From NCBI GenBank assembly GCA_021825445.1, contig JAKAHA010000003.1:37969-101968 (forward strand): a stretch of DNA of 64,000 bases, read 5' to 3'. A program made the translations under genes and the position numbers. Below, in pieces: positions 1 through 8,328 of this stretch. The notes under the pieces were generated by a model. The model was not told the DNA's origin. It was given only the letters and a program-made list of their open reading frames with translations, and made no database searches. Positions within the stretch are counted from its first letter, which is position 1; the number at the start of each line of letters is the position of its first letter. The DNA comes from a bacterium (lineage in GTDB: Bacteria > Patescibacteriota > Microgenomatia > UBA1406 > GWC2-37-13).

Positions 1-81
1 GTTAAGTTGTTTATGTCATGTTAGGTAACATCATAAACAAATGTTTTTTATATTTCAAGAGCAAAGAATTAAGATAGGAAG

Positions 82-87
82 TATAAT
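82..87 (+). promoter_or_regulatory. -10 box of leaderless promoter
   Basis: A perfect TATAAT lies 6 bp before the ATG at 94. Transcription would start on or next to the start codon, so the mRNA would be leaderless. No Shine-Dalgarno sequence is present. The same spacing recurs at many genes in this window. Confidence 0.6.
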
Positions 88-93
88 ATTGTT

Positions 94-399
94 ATGATTC
101 AATTGTTAATTGGTGCCAATGTCTTGATGATTGTTACTTTTCTATTAAAATATTCCAAAATACCTCCTCAGATTCCCCTATTTTATTCTCAACTTTGGGG
201 TGAAGGTCAATTGGCAGACTCTTGGATGATCTTTATCTTGCCAGCAGTTATGACCCTTCTGTATTTTGTGAATCAATATATTTTTAATAAATTTTATTAT
301 GAAAACATTTTTATAAAAAATATTTTTTACTATCTCAATCTTTTTCTTATAATAAGCTTTAGTTTAGTTTTTATTAAAATTATTTTTTTAGTTTCATGA
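94..399 (+). CDS. small integral membrane protein
   Basis: 101-residue hydrophobic protein with about three predicted membrane segments (roughly residues 1-20, 42-60 and 72-100). A loop with PPQIPLFYSQ and a following Gly is loosely like the IPxHY..G loop of DUF1648-type membrane proteins, but too weak for a family call. It overlaps the next gene by four bases (ATGA), so the two are probably translationally coupled and co-transcribed from the -10 box at 82-87. A link to the lipid-carrier sugar transferase downstream is inferred only from this coupling. No function is assigned. Confidence 0.7.
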   Translation: MIQLLIGANVLMIVTFLLKYSKIPPQIPLFYSQLWGEGQLADSWMIFILPAVMTLLYFVNQYIFNKFYYENIFIKNIFYYLNLFLIISFSLVFIKIIFLVS

Positions 400-1460
400 A
401 TTTTATTATTTTATTAGTTGCAACAATTTTTTCTTATCTCCTTACTATTCCAACAATAATACTTGCTAAAAAATTTCATTTAGTGACTGATTCTAAAACC
501 AGAAGTCACCCTGCCCATACTCACATTGGAATTATTCCTCGAGCCGGTGGTTTACCTATTTATCTATCAATTCTTTTTACATCACTCATATTTTTACCAG
601 TTAGTAAAATTATTTTTGGAATATTATTTGCTAGTTTTTTTTTAATCATTCTTGGTTTATTTGACGATGCATACGATCTTTCTCCATATTTAAGATTTAT
701 CGTAAATATTTTAATTTCCGCATTGGTAATTGCTTTTGGACTGGGAATTCCTTATATTTCAAATCCTTTTGGAGGGGTGATAAGGTTGGATTTTTGGCAA
801 ATTTCCATTAATTTTTTTGGGGCTCACTCTATTTGGATAATCGCCGATCTATTGGCAATAATCTGGCTCACATGGTCAACAAATATGATTAACTGGAGTA
901 AGGGAGTTGACGGTCAATTGCCAGGATTTGTTGCCATCACCGCAATATTTTTAGGATTAGTATCGCAGCGATTTACCAGTCATGATATTTCGGCACAATC
1001 GGTAACATTTTTAAGTTTTATTGTGGCAGGTGCCTATCTGGGTTTTCTGCCTCACAATTACTATCCTCAAAAAATTATGCCAGGATATGGTGGTGGAGCT
1101 CTTGCTGGTTTTCTACTTGGAATCCTTTCTATTCTTTCTTTTGGAAAAGTAGGAACGGCAGTTCTTATTTTGTCAATTCCACTAATTGACGCTACATACA
1201 CGATGATTAGACGATTAAAAAATAAAAAATCTCCATTTCGAGCCGATTGGGGACATTTTCATCATAGACTTATGGAGATAGGTTGGGGAAAAAGAAGAAT
1301 CGCCTGGTTTTATTGGATAATTTCACTGATTCTTGGAGTTGCAAGTTTGTTTTTGAAAGGAATTGAAAAATTAATCGCTTTTATCCTAGTTGGGGCTTTA
1401 CTTCTAACCTTCATGTATATAATTGAAGAAATGAAAAAGCAAAACAAAAAATTAATCTAA
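396..1460 (+). CDS. WecA/TagO/MraY-family phosphoglycosyl transferase
   Basis: 354-residue polytopic membrane protein of glycosyltransferase family 4. The family transfers a sugar-1-phosphate from a UDP-sugar to undecaprenyl phosphate, the first committed step of surface polysaccharide or teichoic acid assembly. Visible motifs are FDDAYD (DDxxD) near residue 89, the NxxN...GxDG loop near residue 163, and a C-terminal HFHHRL box typical of WecA/TagO rather than MraY. In the NxxN loop the first Asp expected before G-x-DG is Lys (WSKGVDG), so one family-conserved acidic residue is missing. It may feed the nucleotide-sugar cluster at 5.9-11.9 kb. Substrate unknown. Confidence 0.85.
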   Translation: MNFIILLVATIFSYLLTIPTIILAKKFHLVTDSKTRSHPAHTHIGIIPRAGGLPIYLSILFTSLIFLPVSKIIFGILFASFFLIILGLFDDAYDLSPYLRFIVNILISALVIAFGLGIPYISNPFGGVIRLDFWQISINFFGAHSIWIIADLLAIIWLTWSTNMINWSKGVDGQLPGFVAITAIFLGLVSQRFTSHDISAQSVTFLSFIVAGAYLGFLPHNYYPQKIMPGYGGGALAGFLLGILSILSFGKVGTAVLILSIPLIDATYTMIRRLKNKKSPFRADWGHFHHRLMEIGWGKRRIAWFYWIISLILGVASLFLKGIEKLIAFILVGALLLTFMYIIEEMKKQNKKLI

Positions 1461-1608
1461 TTACCTAATTGATCTAATTTCTAATAAAATTCCAAGTATT
1501 CCAAACAACAATCAATTACCAATAAATCAATATTAAAATTTGTTTGTTTCTTAGTATTTGGTCATTGGTTATTACTTAGGTTAATTAGAATAATTAAAAA
1601 TTAGAAAT
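1459..1608. repeat. AT-rich intergenic inverted repeat, family A (copy 1)
   Basis: The whole 150-bp gap is built from short words. The left half has CTAATTACCTAATTGATC and the right half has GGTCATTGG followed by TTAGGTTAATTAG and AAATTAGAAATT. The halves are partly complementary. The same arrangement appears in the gaps near 9.75, 19.95, 22.0 and 61.2 kb. Confidence 0.6.
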
Positions 1609-1611
1609 TCT

Positions 1612-2730
1612 ATGAAGTATTTCATCAAAACATTTGGTTGTGTCCAAAATCATGCTGACTCCAAAAGAATCAGTTCTTATCTGGAGGCTCAAGGAATGAA
1701 GCCAGCCAAATCTTATGAAACTGCAGACTACATTGTCATCAATACCTGCATGATCCGAGAATCAGCCGAGAATCGTGTTTATGGTCTTATTAATAATCTT
1801 AAAAAAATGAAGAATGAAAAATCAAAAATGAAAATTATAGTTACCGGCTGTATGTCTGGGATGGCTGTCAAAGATAAAACCGGAAAATTTTTAAAATTAT
1901 TAAAAAGTCGAATGCCAGGAGCTGATGAATTTATACCAATTGATGAAATTGGTTTTGACACTACTCCACTTACTACTAACGAAAAGACTGCATTTGTCCC
2001 TATTTCAAATGGCTGTAATAATTTCTGCACTTATTGTGTCGTTCCCTATACTCGCGGTCGGGAAAAAAGTTTACCATACGAAGATATTATTGACGAATGT
2101 AAAAAACTAAAAAAATTAGGATACAATAATGTCACCCTTCTTGGTCAAAACGTCAATTCGTATGGAGCAGATTTAAAAATTAAAAATCTTAAACCCATTT
2201 ACGTCAAACATTTGGGTCGACATCGAATTCCAACATTATTTCCCTACCTACTTGAAGAAGTCGCCAAACTTGGTTTTGATAAAGTTGATTTTACTTCCAG
2301 CAATCCTTGGGATTTTTCCGATGAATTAATTGACGTCATTGCCAGAAATAAAAATATTACCCGAACAATTCATCTTCCCGTCCAGTCTGGAGACGATAAT
2401 GTTTTAAAAAGAATGAATCGTTGGTACACAGCGGACGAGTACCTCGCTCTAATATCAAAGATCAAAGCTCAAATATCAAATATAAAATTCACTACGGACA
2501 TCATCGTTGGGTTTTGTGGAGAGACAGATGGTGAGTTTAAAAATACAGTTAAACTTTGTAAAAAGGTTGGTTTTACTTGGGCTTTTGTTTCAGTTTATTC
2601 AAAGCGCCCAATGGCAGTTGCGTCAAATAAAATTTACGAGGACGACGTCCCTCACACCGTAAAAGACAAACGCTGGAAGATACTCGATGACCTAATCAAC
2701 AAACCGCATTTGAAGAAAAAAATCAAATAA
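1612..2730 (+). CDS. miaB: MiaB-type tRNA methylthiotransferase, short form
   Basis: Radical-SAM methylthiotransferase that adds the 2-methylthio group to N6-isopentenyl-adenosine-37 in tRNA. Residues 1-100 form the UPF0004 domain with its three cluster cysteines (FGCVQN, NTCMIRE, TGCMSG). The radical SAM motif is CNNFCTYC near residue 137. At 372 residues it is shorter than the usual ~440, and it ends after the radical SAM region, so the C-terminal TRAM RNA-binding domain is absent. A low-complexity in-frame stretch (ISKIKAQISNIKF, DNA 2451-2490) matches the ATCAAAGATCAAA word repeats seen between genes. MtaB is an alternative; the NTCMIRESAENR motif favours MiaB. Confidence 0.85.
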   Translation: MKYFIKTFGCVQNHADSKRISSYLEAQGMKPAKSYETADYIVINTCMIRESAENRVYGLINNLKKMKNEKSKMKIIVTGCMSGMAVKDKTGKFLKLLKSRMPGADEFIPIDEIGFDTTPLTTNEKTAFVPISNGCNNFCTYCVVPYTRGREKSLPYEDIIDECKKLKKLGYNNVTLLGQNVNSYGADLKIKNLKPIYVKHLGRHRIPTLFPYLLEEVAKLGFDKVDFTSSNPWDFSDELIDVIARNKNITRTIHLPVQSGDDNVLKRMNRWYTADEYLALISKIKAQISNIKFTTDIIVGFCGETDGEFKNTVKLCKKVGFTWAFVSVYSKRPMAVASNKIYEDDVPHTVKDKRWKILDDLINKPHLKKKIK

Positions 2731-2733
2731 AAC

Positions 2734-3708
2734 TTAAATTGCCTCCCATCTATTGAAAACTCCCTGTATGTTTCCGAATTTTTGATTTATCGCGTAATCA
2801 AAAAGTCCCGGATAGTTTTTAAAACTATCACCTGACGTGAAAGAAAAATAATCTTTTCCAAAGACCTCTGTCAATACCATAGGTGGTACAAAGAGAGCAT
2901 TTTGTTCAATTGTTTTAGCTGGAGAAATAAATCCTGCATTGGCAATTTCCCACCAAGTAGTTTGGTTGCCTTGCGTATATCGGATGGCACAAAGAGGACT
3001 GTCCATAGTTGGATTAGCATTTCTCCAATTTATTCCTCCAAGCCATTTATCGTCGGCGATTTCATCTAACGACATTATAGGTATGCTCCCTGCTGGCATT
3101 TTTTCAACAAATTTTGGTGACGTATAAGCTCCATTTATTGCCTGAGGTACAATCGTAAGAGAAGGAAATATACTTTCAATTGGTCTATTACCTATTAAAA
3201 CAGGGAAAAGACCATCGACAGAAGTTGATTGAATAAGTTTTTCTGTATCAATCTCTAAAACTACTGCAGGTTGAGGGATAACTTTACCAGATTCTCTATA
3301 CATATATTCAACATTTAATAATCTGTCTTCAACACGGTGGGTAATAAAAGGATGTGATCCCTTTTGATAGAAAGGTTCAAGACCATAAAGAATATTGCGA
3401 ATGTGATCTAACCATCCTTCACGAATATTTGGAATTAAATACATCTTTTCGACAAAACTATCAACAACTTTTTTTAATTTTTTATTATTAACAGGTACTT
3501 CTCCATTATCTAAAGCCCCTAATATTGAACTTAATTCATCAGAAAGAATATATCTACCATTTTTGAGTTGTAAAAAAATTTCAATTCCAATCTTGTTTAT
3601 ATCTAATCCCTCTGATCTGTTTTGGTGTACTATTTGCTCTGCATCAATCTGGGGACCGGAGAAAATAAACTGTTGTAAATTTCCTAATTTCATTCCAAGA
3701 GTCTGCAT
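2734..3708 (-). CDS. unknown protein, downstream part of a probable frameshifted gene
   Basis: 324 residues from ATG 3708, no family recognised. It begins inside the end of the upstream reading frame (3690-4091) and is shifted by -1 relative to it. Reading back in its own frame, the first upstream stop lies only about 27 bases before the ATG. The arrangement suggests one ~450-residue gene broken by an indel between about 3690 and 3735, though two overlapping coupled genes are possible. The body has soluble-protein character (for example QPAVVLEIDTEKL and NGAYTSPKF) and no membrane segment. Its neighbours are an MntA/HepT pair, so this may be an accessory region. Confidence 0.55.
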   Translation of the reverse strand: MQTLGMKLGNLQQFIFSGPQIDAEQIVHQNRSEGLDINKIGIEIFLQLKNGRYILSDELSSILGALDNGEVPVNNKKLKKVVDSFVEKMYLIPNIREGWLDHIRNILYGLEPFYQKGSHPFITHRVEDRLLNVEYMYRESGKVIPQPAVVLEIDTEKLIQSTSVDGLFPVLIGNRPIESIFPSLTIVPQAINGAYTSPKFVEKMPAGSIPIMSLDEIADDKWLGGINWRNANPTMDSPLCAIRYTQGNQTTWWEIANAGFISPAKTIEQNALFVPPMVLTEVFGKDYFSFTSGDSFKNYPGLFDYAINQKFGNIQGVFNRWEAI

Positions 3709-4091
3709 AAAAGCGGAACTAAATGAACTAAAATACCTTTATCAGTTGAAACATTTCCCAAAAAATGAGCATCGGTTGGAATTAATTTTTCCCCTCTCTG
3801 AAGATTTTCAAGAGCCTTTCCACCACTTACGTGATATACAGTTTTTGGATATGGTAAAACGTCTGCTTTATCTGTCAGGAATACATTCGGACCATAATAA
3901 TAATCTTCCATTGAAACACCAATGCTATCATATAATAATGACTTGAGGGTTTTATGATTAGTTTGCTTTGCCATACGCCCTCCTGCATCTTCTAGGATCT
4001 TAACAAGTTTTCCATATTCGTTGATTCCAGGTGACACAAGTTGTTCATGTTTTTTTGTTATTATTGTTTGTGGATTTATTTCCGCTCTCAT
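3690..4091 (-). CDS. unknown protein, upstream part of a probable frameshifted gene
   Basis: Start chosen at ATG 4091 (third residue of the longest frame, which opens with GTG at 4097), because TATAAT at 4100-4105 ends 8 bp upstream and leaves no room for a longer leader. About 133 residues. The part TVYHVSGGKALENLQRG is vaguely like the N-terminal YHGT-type strand of ADP-ribosyltransferase folds, but this is only an impression and no function is assigned. The frame ends with hydrophobic residues (LVPLLCRLLE) that look like out-of-frame translation just where the next frame opens. Confidence 0.5.
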   Translation of the reverse strand: MRAEINPQTIITKKHEQLVSPGINEYGKLVKILEDAGGRMAKQTNHKTLKSLLYDSIGVSMEDYYYGPNVFLTDKADVLPYPKTVYHVSGGKALENLQRGEKLIPTDAHFLGNVSTDKGILVHLVPLLCRLLE

Positions 4092-4135
4092 ATTCACGTA
4101 TTATAGGATATTTAACTAAAAATCTCAATATTTCC

Positions 4136-4483
4136 TTAAACTGTAGCTTTTTGAAGTAGTTTTTTTATGCTTTCTTTGAATGTTGGTAAATCTTCTTTGA
4201 TTGTATCCCAAACAATATTCAAATCGACTCCAAAATATTCATGAATAATAAAATTTCTCATTCCAATCACTTTTTCCCATTCGATATCAGGATTTGATTC
4301 AATAAAATTTTCATCTAAATTATTTGCAGCTTCTCCAATGACTTGAAAACTCCGCAGAACTGCGTCGTGAGTTTTTTTATCAGCAACAAAATCATCTGAC
4401 GAAGTAGTATTTTTTATGTAGTCTTCGATATTTTTAATTGCTTCTAAAATATGATTGAGAAATAACAAATTATTTTTTTTCAT
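4136..4483 (-). CDS. hepT: HepT-like ribonuclease toxin (DUF86)
   Basis: 115 residues. The RX4HXY motif of HEPN-type HepT toxins is intact in RNFIIHEY near residue 77. HepT cleaves RNA and is silenced in known systems by AMPylation of the motif Tyr by its partner MntA. The start codon overlaps the end of the MntA-like gene by four bases (ATGA), the usual antitoxin-toxin arrangement. Family knowledge supports a toxin-antitoxin module. That it is active here is an inference from both motifs being intact. Confidence 0.8.
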   Translation of the reverse strand: MKKNNLLFLNHILEAIKNIEDYIKNTTSSDDFVADKKTHDAVLRSFQVIGEAANNLDENFIESNPDIEWEKVIGMRNFIIHEYFGVDLNIVWDTIKEDLPTFKESIKKLLQKATV

Positions 4484-4761
4484 ATTTGATAAATAACCCT
4501 TTCATCTTTTAAAATATTATTTTTTAACATCGGGTTGATACTTCCATAAGTTATTAAATCTACCGATTTTTTTAGAGTAGCCTTAAGATCTATCTGCATT
4601 CCTGCCATATCAAAAAGGGTTGTCCCTTTGGCTGGCTCAATAAGTATATCAACATCACTTTTTTCATTATCCTCCCCCCTTGCATAAGACCCAAAAAGAG
4701 CTATTTTTTTTACCCTATAGCCTTGAAGAATTTCAATAATATTATTTATATCTAGTTTCAT
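4480..4761 (-). CDS. mntA: MntA-like minimal nucleotidyltransferase antitoxin
   Basis: 93 residues with the complete GSX10DXD nucleotidyltransferase motif (GSYARGEDNEKSDVDI near residues 24-39). In characterised pairs MntA transfers AMP groups to HepT and neutralises it. It is first in the operon and overlaps the downstream HepT gene by 4 bp. A TATAAT (4771-4776) with a TG one base upstream lies 9 bp before the ATG, so the mRNA has almost no 5' leader. Confidence 0.8.
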   Translation of the reverse strand: MKLDINNIIEILQGYRVKKIALFGSYARGEDNEKSDVDILIEPAKGTTLFDMAGMQIDLKATLKKSVDLITYGSINPMLKNNILKDERVIYQI

Positions 4762-4791
4762 ACATAGTAAATTATATCATGTAACAAAAAA

Positions 4792-5889
4792 TTAAATAAT
4801 TTTTCTTTTTGTACTTCTCTCTAAGTGAACCAGGATTTCGTAAGGGATTGCACCGATAATTTTTGCAGAATTTTCAACGTTGTTTTCATTATTGCTATTT
4901 GAGAAAATTATTACTTCATCACCCACTTTTATATTTTTTATTCCTGATACATCAACTGTTGATATATTCATACTAACCCGACCAATAATTGGACATAATT
5001 GATTTTTTATCAAAACCATTCCTTTATCTGATAATCTTCTATCGACTCCGTCGTTATACCCAATTGGGAGTATCGCAATTTTTCCATTGTTTTTTGCCTC
5101 GAAAGTGAAATCATAACCAACTTTTTCTCCTTTAATTATTTTTTTAACCTGCACAACATGAGTCTTCAATTGAAGAACCGGCTTTAACCCTTTATTATTT
5201 ATAGAATTAATTCCATACAAAGCCAACCCAGCCCTTGAAACATTTGTTATATTTGAAAGTTGTATTTTGTGACTGTTTATAAGTCCAGAAGAATTACCAA
5301 AATGAATGAATTTAGGAATAATTGAGTGTTTTTTCAAAATACTAATCGCTTTTTTAAATTGATCAATCTGCTTTTTTGTATCAATATTTTTTGGATCTTC
5401 GGCTAGAGCTAGATGTGACACTAAACCATCAATATGATTCTTTTCTTTCGTTGACAAATTTCCTAAAAAATTTTCTAGCTCATCAACTCTTACTCCTTCT
5501 CTATGCATTCCTGTATCGACAAATAAATGTATCTTTGCTTGAGGTTGATACCTTAGTATTCCTCGAAGTTGTTCTAAATCAAAGACTGAATATGAAAATG
5601 GCAATTTTTTAATTGATAAATTTTCCGGATTAACATAACCCGTAATCAAAATTGGGGTTTTAATTTGCGCCCTTAATAACTGATAAGCTTCGTAAATACT
5701 ATCGACACAAAAAAATACTGGATTTAATTTTTCCAAAATTGATCCAACCTCAACAATTCCATGTCCATAAGCATTACTTTTTAAAACCGGAGCAATTCGG
5801 ACATCATGATTAATACTTGAAAGATGTTTATAATTATTGATTAATCTTAAACGACTAATTTCAACAACATTCAATGGTTGATATCTCAT
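4792..5889 (-). CDS. alr: alanine racemase
   Basis: PLP-dependent fold-type III enzyme converting L-Ala to D-Ala for peptidoglycan. The PLP lysine is in PVLKSNAYGHG near residue 36 and the C-terminal catalytic Tyr region is GYDFTFEA. The longest frame opens with TTG at 5910, but the ATG at 5889 (MRYQPLN) is preferred: it matches the family N-terminus, and TATACT (5901-5906) overlaps the region before it, leaving a leader of only a few bases. The usual metal-loop MDxT is SMNIST here. Next to the MntA/HepT pair with a 30-bp gap, separate function. About 365 residues, normal family length. Confidence 0.9.
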   Translation of the reverse strand: MRYQPLNVVEISRLRLINNYKHLSSINHDVRIAPVLKSNAYGHGIVEVGSILEKLNPVFFCVDSIYEAYQLLRAQIKTPILITGYVNPENLSIKKLPFSYSVFDLEQLRGILRYQPQAKIHLFVDTGMHREGVRVDELENFLGNLSTKEKNHIDGLVSHLALAEDPKNIDTKKQIDQFKKAISILKKHSIIPKFIHFGNSSGLINSHKIQLSNITNVSRAGLALYGINSINNKGLKPVLQLKTHVVQVKKIIKGEKVGYDFTFEAKNNGKIAILPIGYNDGVDRRLSDKGMVLIKNQLCPIIGRVSMNISTVDVSGIKNIKVGDEVIIFSNSNNENNVENSAKIIGAIPYEILVHLERSTKRKII

Positions 5890-5933
5890 GCTTAGAAAGT
5901 AGTATAGCAAAACTGTTTTAAAATTTTTTTTGA

Positions 5934-5939
5934 TATAAT
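5934..5939 (+). promoter_or_regulatory. extended -10 of rmlB promoter
   Basis: TGATATAAT, an extended -10 element whose hexamer ends 7 bp before the rmlB ATG. It implies a leaderless or nearly leaderless mRNA for the nucleotide-sugar genes. Confidence 0.6.
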
Positions 5940-5946
5940 TTTATTA

Positions 5947-6957
5947 ATGAAACTACTTGTCACAGGTGGAGCAGGATTTATCGGATCAAATTTTATTCTT
6001 TATTGGTTAAAAAAATATCCCCAAGACAAAATAATCAACTTAGATAAGCTCACCTATGCAGGTAATTTGGAAAATTTAAAGTCAATTGAAAAAAATCCCA
6101 ACTATGAATTCGTCCAAGGAGATATTTGTAACCCTCAACTAGTTAACCAGTTAACTGAAAAAACTGATATTATCGTCCACTTTGCAGCAGAGTCGCATGT
6201 TGACCGATCAATTCTTGACCCTGCTCCATTTATAAAAACCAATATTGAAGGTACTTATGTTTTGCTTGAATCAGCTTTAAAAAATAAAATTAAAAGGTTT
6301 CATCACGTCTCAACTGATGAAGTTTTTGGAGCCTTGGAGTTAAATTCCGAGGAAAAATTTAATGATGCAACTCCTTATAATCCTCATAGTCCCTACTCTG
6401 CATCAAAAGCATCATCCGATCATTTAGTCAGAGCATACTTTGATACTTATGAATTACCTATGACTATCTCCAATTGTTCCAATAATTTTGGTCCTCTACA
6501 ATTTCCGGAAAAATTAATTCCACTTGCCATAACAAATTTAATTGAGGGAAAAAAAGTTCCGGTTTACGGTGATGGGCTTTATGTCCGTGACTGGCTTTAT
6601 GTCGAAGATCACTGCAGGGCAATAGATTTGATCCTACAAAAAGGAAAAGTTGGAAAAACATATTTGGTTGGTGGATTGACAGAAGATATTGCCAACCTTG
6701 ATATTATTAAAAAGATTCTAAAAATTATGGGAAAAGATGAAATGCAAATTGAATACGTTAAAGACCGCCCAGGTCATGACCGCCGCTATGCGGTGGACTG
6801 GTCAAGAATAAATAAAGAATTAGGATGGAAACCCGAACATAATTTTGATGAATATTTAAGAATAACCGTTGATTGGTATAAAAATAATCAAGAGTGGTGG
6901 AAAAGAATTAAGACGGGAGAATATCAAAAGTATTATGAAAAACAATATTCAAAATAA
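5947..6957 (+). CDS. rmlB: dTDP-glucose 4,6-dehydratase
   Basis: Extended short-chain dehydrogenase that converts dTDP-glucose to dTDP-4-keto-6-deoxyglucose, an early step of dTDP-rhamnose synthesis. It has the NAD-binding GGAGFIGS near residue 7, STDEVFG with the active-site Asp-Glu pair near residue 122, and the catalytic YSASK near residue 151. RDWLYVEDH is also typical. Full family length at 336 residues. It opens a plus-strand run of nucleotide-sugar genes, and an rmlD-like reductase follows after one small gene. rmlA and rmlC are not in the window. Confidence 0.93.
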   Translation: MKLLVTGGAGFIGSNFILYWLKKYPQDKIINLDKLTYAGNLENLKSIEKNPNYEFVQGDICNPQLVNQLTEKTDIIVHFAAESHVDRSILDPAPFIKTNIEGTYVLLESALKNKIKRFHHVSTDEVFGALELNSEEKFNDATPYNPHSPYSASKASSDHLVRAYFDTYELPMTISNCSNNFGPLQFPEKLIPLAITNLIEGKKVPVYGDGLYVRDWLYVEDHCRAIDLILQKGKVGKTYLVGGLTEDIANLDIIKKILKIMGKDEMQIEYVKDRPGHDRRYAVDWSRINKELGWKPEHNFDEYLRITVDWYKNNQEWWKRIKTGEYQKYYEKQYSK

Positions 6958-7417
6958 AAAGAACAAGAATAGCAAAAAAATATTTTTTTTCGTTTTTATA
7001 ACTTTTTTTCTTCTTGTACTTGTTTCTTTTATCATGAAGAATAATTTAGATAATTGTAGAAGTTACTTCCAATTTTGCAAAAATGGCTGGCACTATGAAA
7101 AAAACTTTTTAGGACAAAAAGTTAGCATCCATTATAAAATTGATTCAATTACAGGTAAAAGACTTACTATTGGAGGATTAGGATGCGTCTTTGAAGAAGA
7201 TTCTCCAGAAAATTGGGGTAAACTAGTCATGACTTTACAAAATGCTAAAAAAATCAGACAAGATAACACTACTGCTATTTATGAACTAAGTAACGGACAA
7301 ATAGGTAAAATAACTAATAAACAAAGACCGTACGCTGATGACATTATTTCATTTGCAGTTTCAAATTTAATTTTTAAAGGAACTAGTTGTGAAATTAAAG
7401 GATTAGATAATCCATAA
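6935..7417 (+). CDS. membrane-anchored protein of unknown function
   Basis: Start set at ATG 6935 (MKNNIQNKK) rather than the longest frame at 6869, which would lie deep inside rmlB. Even so it overlaps the rmlB end by 23 bases. The ~160-residue product has a Lys/Asn-rich N-terminus, one transmembrane segment (roughly residues 16-35) and a soluble domain with four cysteines that could form disulfides outside the cell. No family recognised. Its position between rmlB and the rmlD-like gene suggests co-expression with surface sugar synthesis. Confidence 0.6.
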   Translation: MKNNIQNKKNKNSKKIFFFVFITFFLLVLVSFIMKNNLDNCRSYFQFCKNGWHYEKNFLGQKVSIHYKIDSITGKRLTIGGLGCVFEEDSPENWGKLVMTLQNAKKIRQDNTTAIYELSNGQIGKITNKQRPYADDIISFAVSNLIFKGTSCEIKGLDNP

Positions 7418-7466
7418 TAGTTTGTCATCCCTGACAAAATCACCAATTAAGTTTAATTGAAAAAAT

Positions 7467-8306
7467 ATGTTAAAAATAGCTTTAACTGGTGCGGATGGGT
7501 TGGTTGGATCACGAATAATCGAACTACTTAAAAATGATTTTGAGTTTATTTCTTTGCCTCAAAAATTGATGGATATTACGGATCGTGTGCAGGTTAATAG
7601 CGCCCTAAAAGATTTAGACTTTGACATCTTTTTTCATTTAGCAGCTTACACTAACGTTCCGGGAGCAGAAACAAATCGCGAACTTTGTTTTAAAATTAAC
7701 GTTGATGGAACAAAAAATGTTTTTGAGACCGTAAAAGAAAAAAATAAAAAATTTATTTATGTTTCAACCGACTTTGTCTTTGATGGTGCAAATCCTCCAT
7801 ATATTGAAGATTCTATTCCAAATCCTGTAGGAGTTTATGCCCAGTCAAAATTTGAAGGGGAAAAAATCATAGGTAGTGAGGCAATGATTGTCAGGATTGC
7901 CTACCCTTACAGGGCGGCATTTGAACTGAAAAAAGATTTTTTCCGAACTTTCAAATATTATTTAGAAAATAAAAAACCATTATCAATGATTACAGATTCA
8001 TTGATGACACCAACTTTTATCGACGATATTGGGAGTGGACTTAAATATTTATTTAATAATTACTCTCCAGAAATTTATCATCTGGTTGGCAGTGAATCAA
8101 TTTCTCCGTATGAGGCAGCCATCAAAGTGGCTGAAATTTTTGAATTTGATAAATCACTAATCGAAAAAACAACTTATGAAGAATATATAAAAGGAAGGGC
8201 TAAACTTCCACAATTTGCAACCATTAAAAGTAAGAAAAATAATTTTTGGAAGATGAAAGGTTTCGAACAGGGTCTAATAGAGATTAAAAGACAATTAACC
8301 AAATAA
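7467..8306 (+). CDS. RmlD-like dTDP-4-dehydrorhamnose reductase family protein
   Basis: 279-residue extended SDR of the RmlD/StrL type. It has GADGLVGSR near residue 8, STDFVFDG, and the catalytic YAQSK near residue 129. RmlD reduces dTDP-4-keto-rhamnose to dTDP-rhamnose with NAD(P)H, and the nearby rmlB makes this role plausible. Sequence alone cannot exclude related sugar-nucleotide reductases or the MAT2B-like branch. The ATG follows 49 bases after the preceding stop with no clear Shine-Dalgarno. Confidence 0.75.
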   Translation: MLKIALTGADGLVGSRIIELLKNDFEFISLPQKLMDITDRVQVNSALKDLDFDIFFHLAAYTNVPGAETNRELCFKINVDGTKNVFETVKEKNKKFIYVSTDFVFDGANPPYIEDSIPNPVGVYAQSKFEGEKIIGSEAMIVRIAYPYRAAFELKKDFFRTFKYYLENKKPLSMITDSLMTPTFIDDIGSGLKYLFNNYSPEIYHLVGSESISPYEAAIKVAEIFEFDKSLIEKTTYEEYIKGRAKLPQFATIKSKKNNFWKMKGFEQGLIEIKRQLTK

Positions 8307-8328
8307 GTTTTTTTCTTAATACTAGAAT

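Noticed and set aside
3690-3735. Programmed -1 ribosomal frameshift
   Set aside because: No X XXY YYZ slippery heptamer lies in the correct frame in the overlap, and no clear downstream stimulatory hairpin was found. An indel is simpler.
3563-3946. Plus-strand ORF of 127 codons across the broken gene
   Set aside because: It is antisense to the frameshift region and its product has no recognisable pattern.
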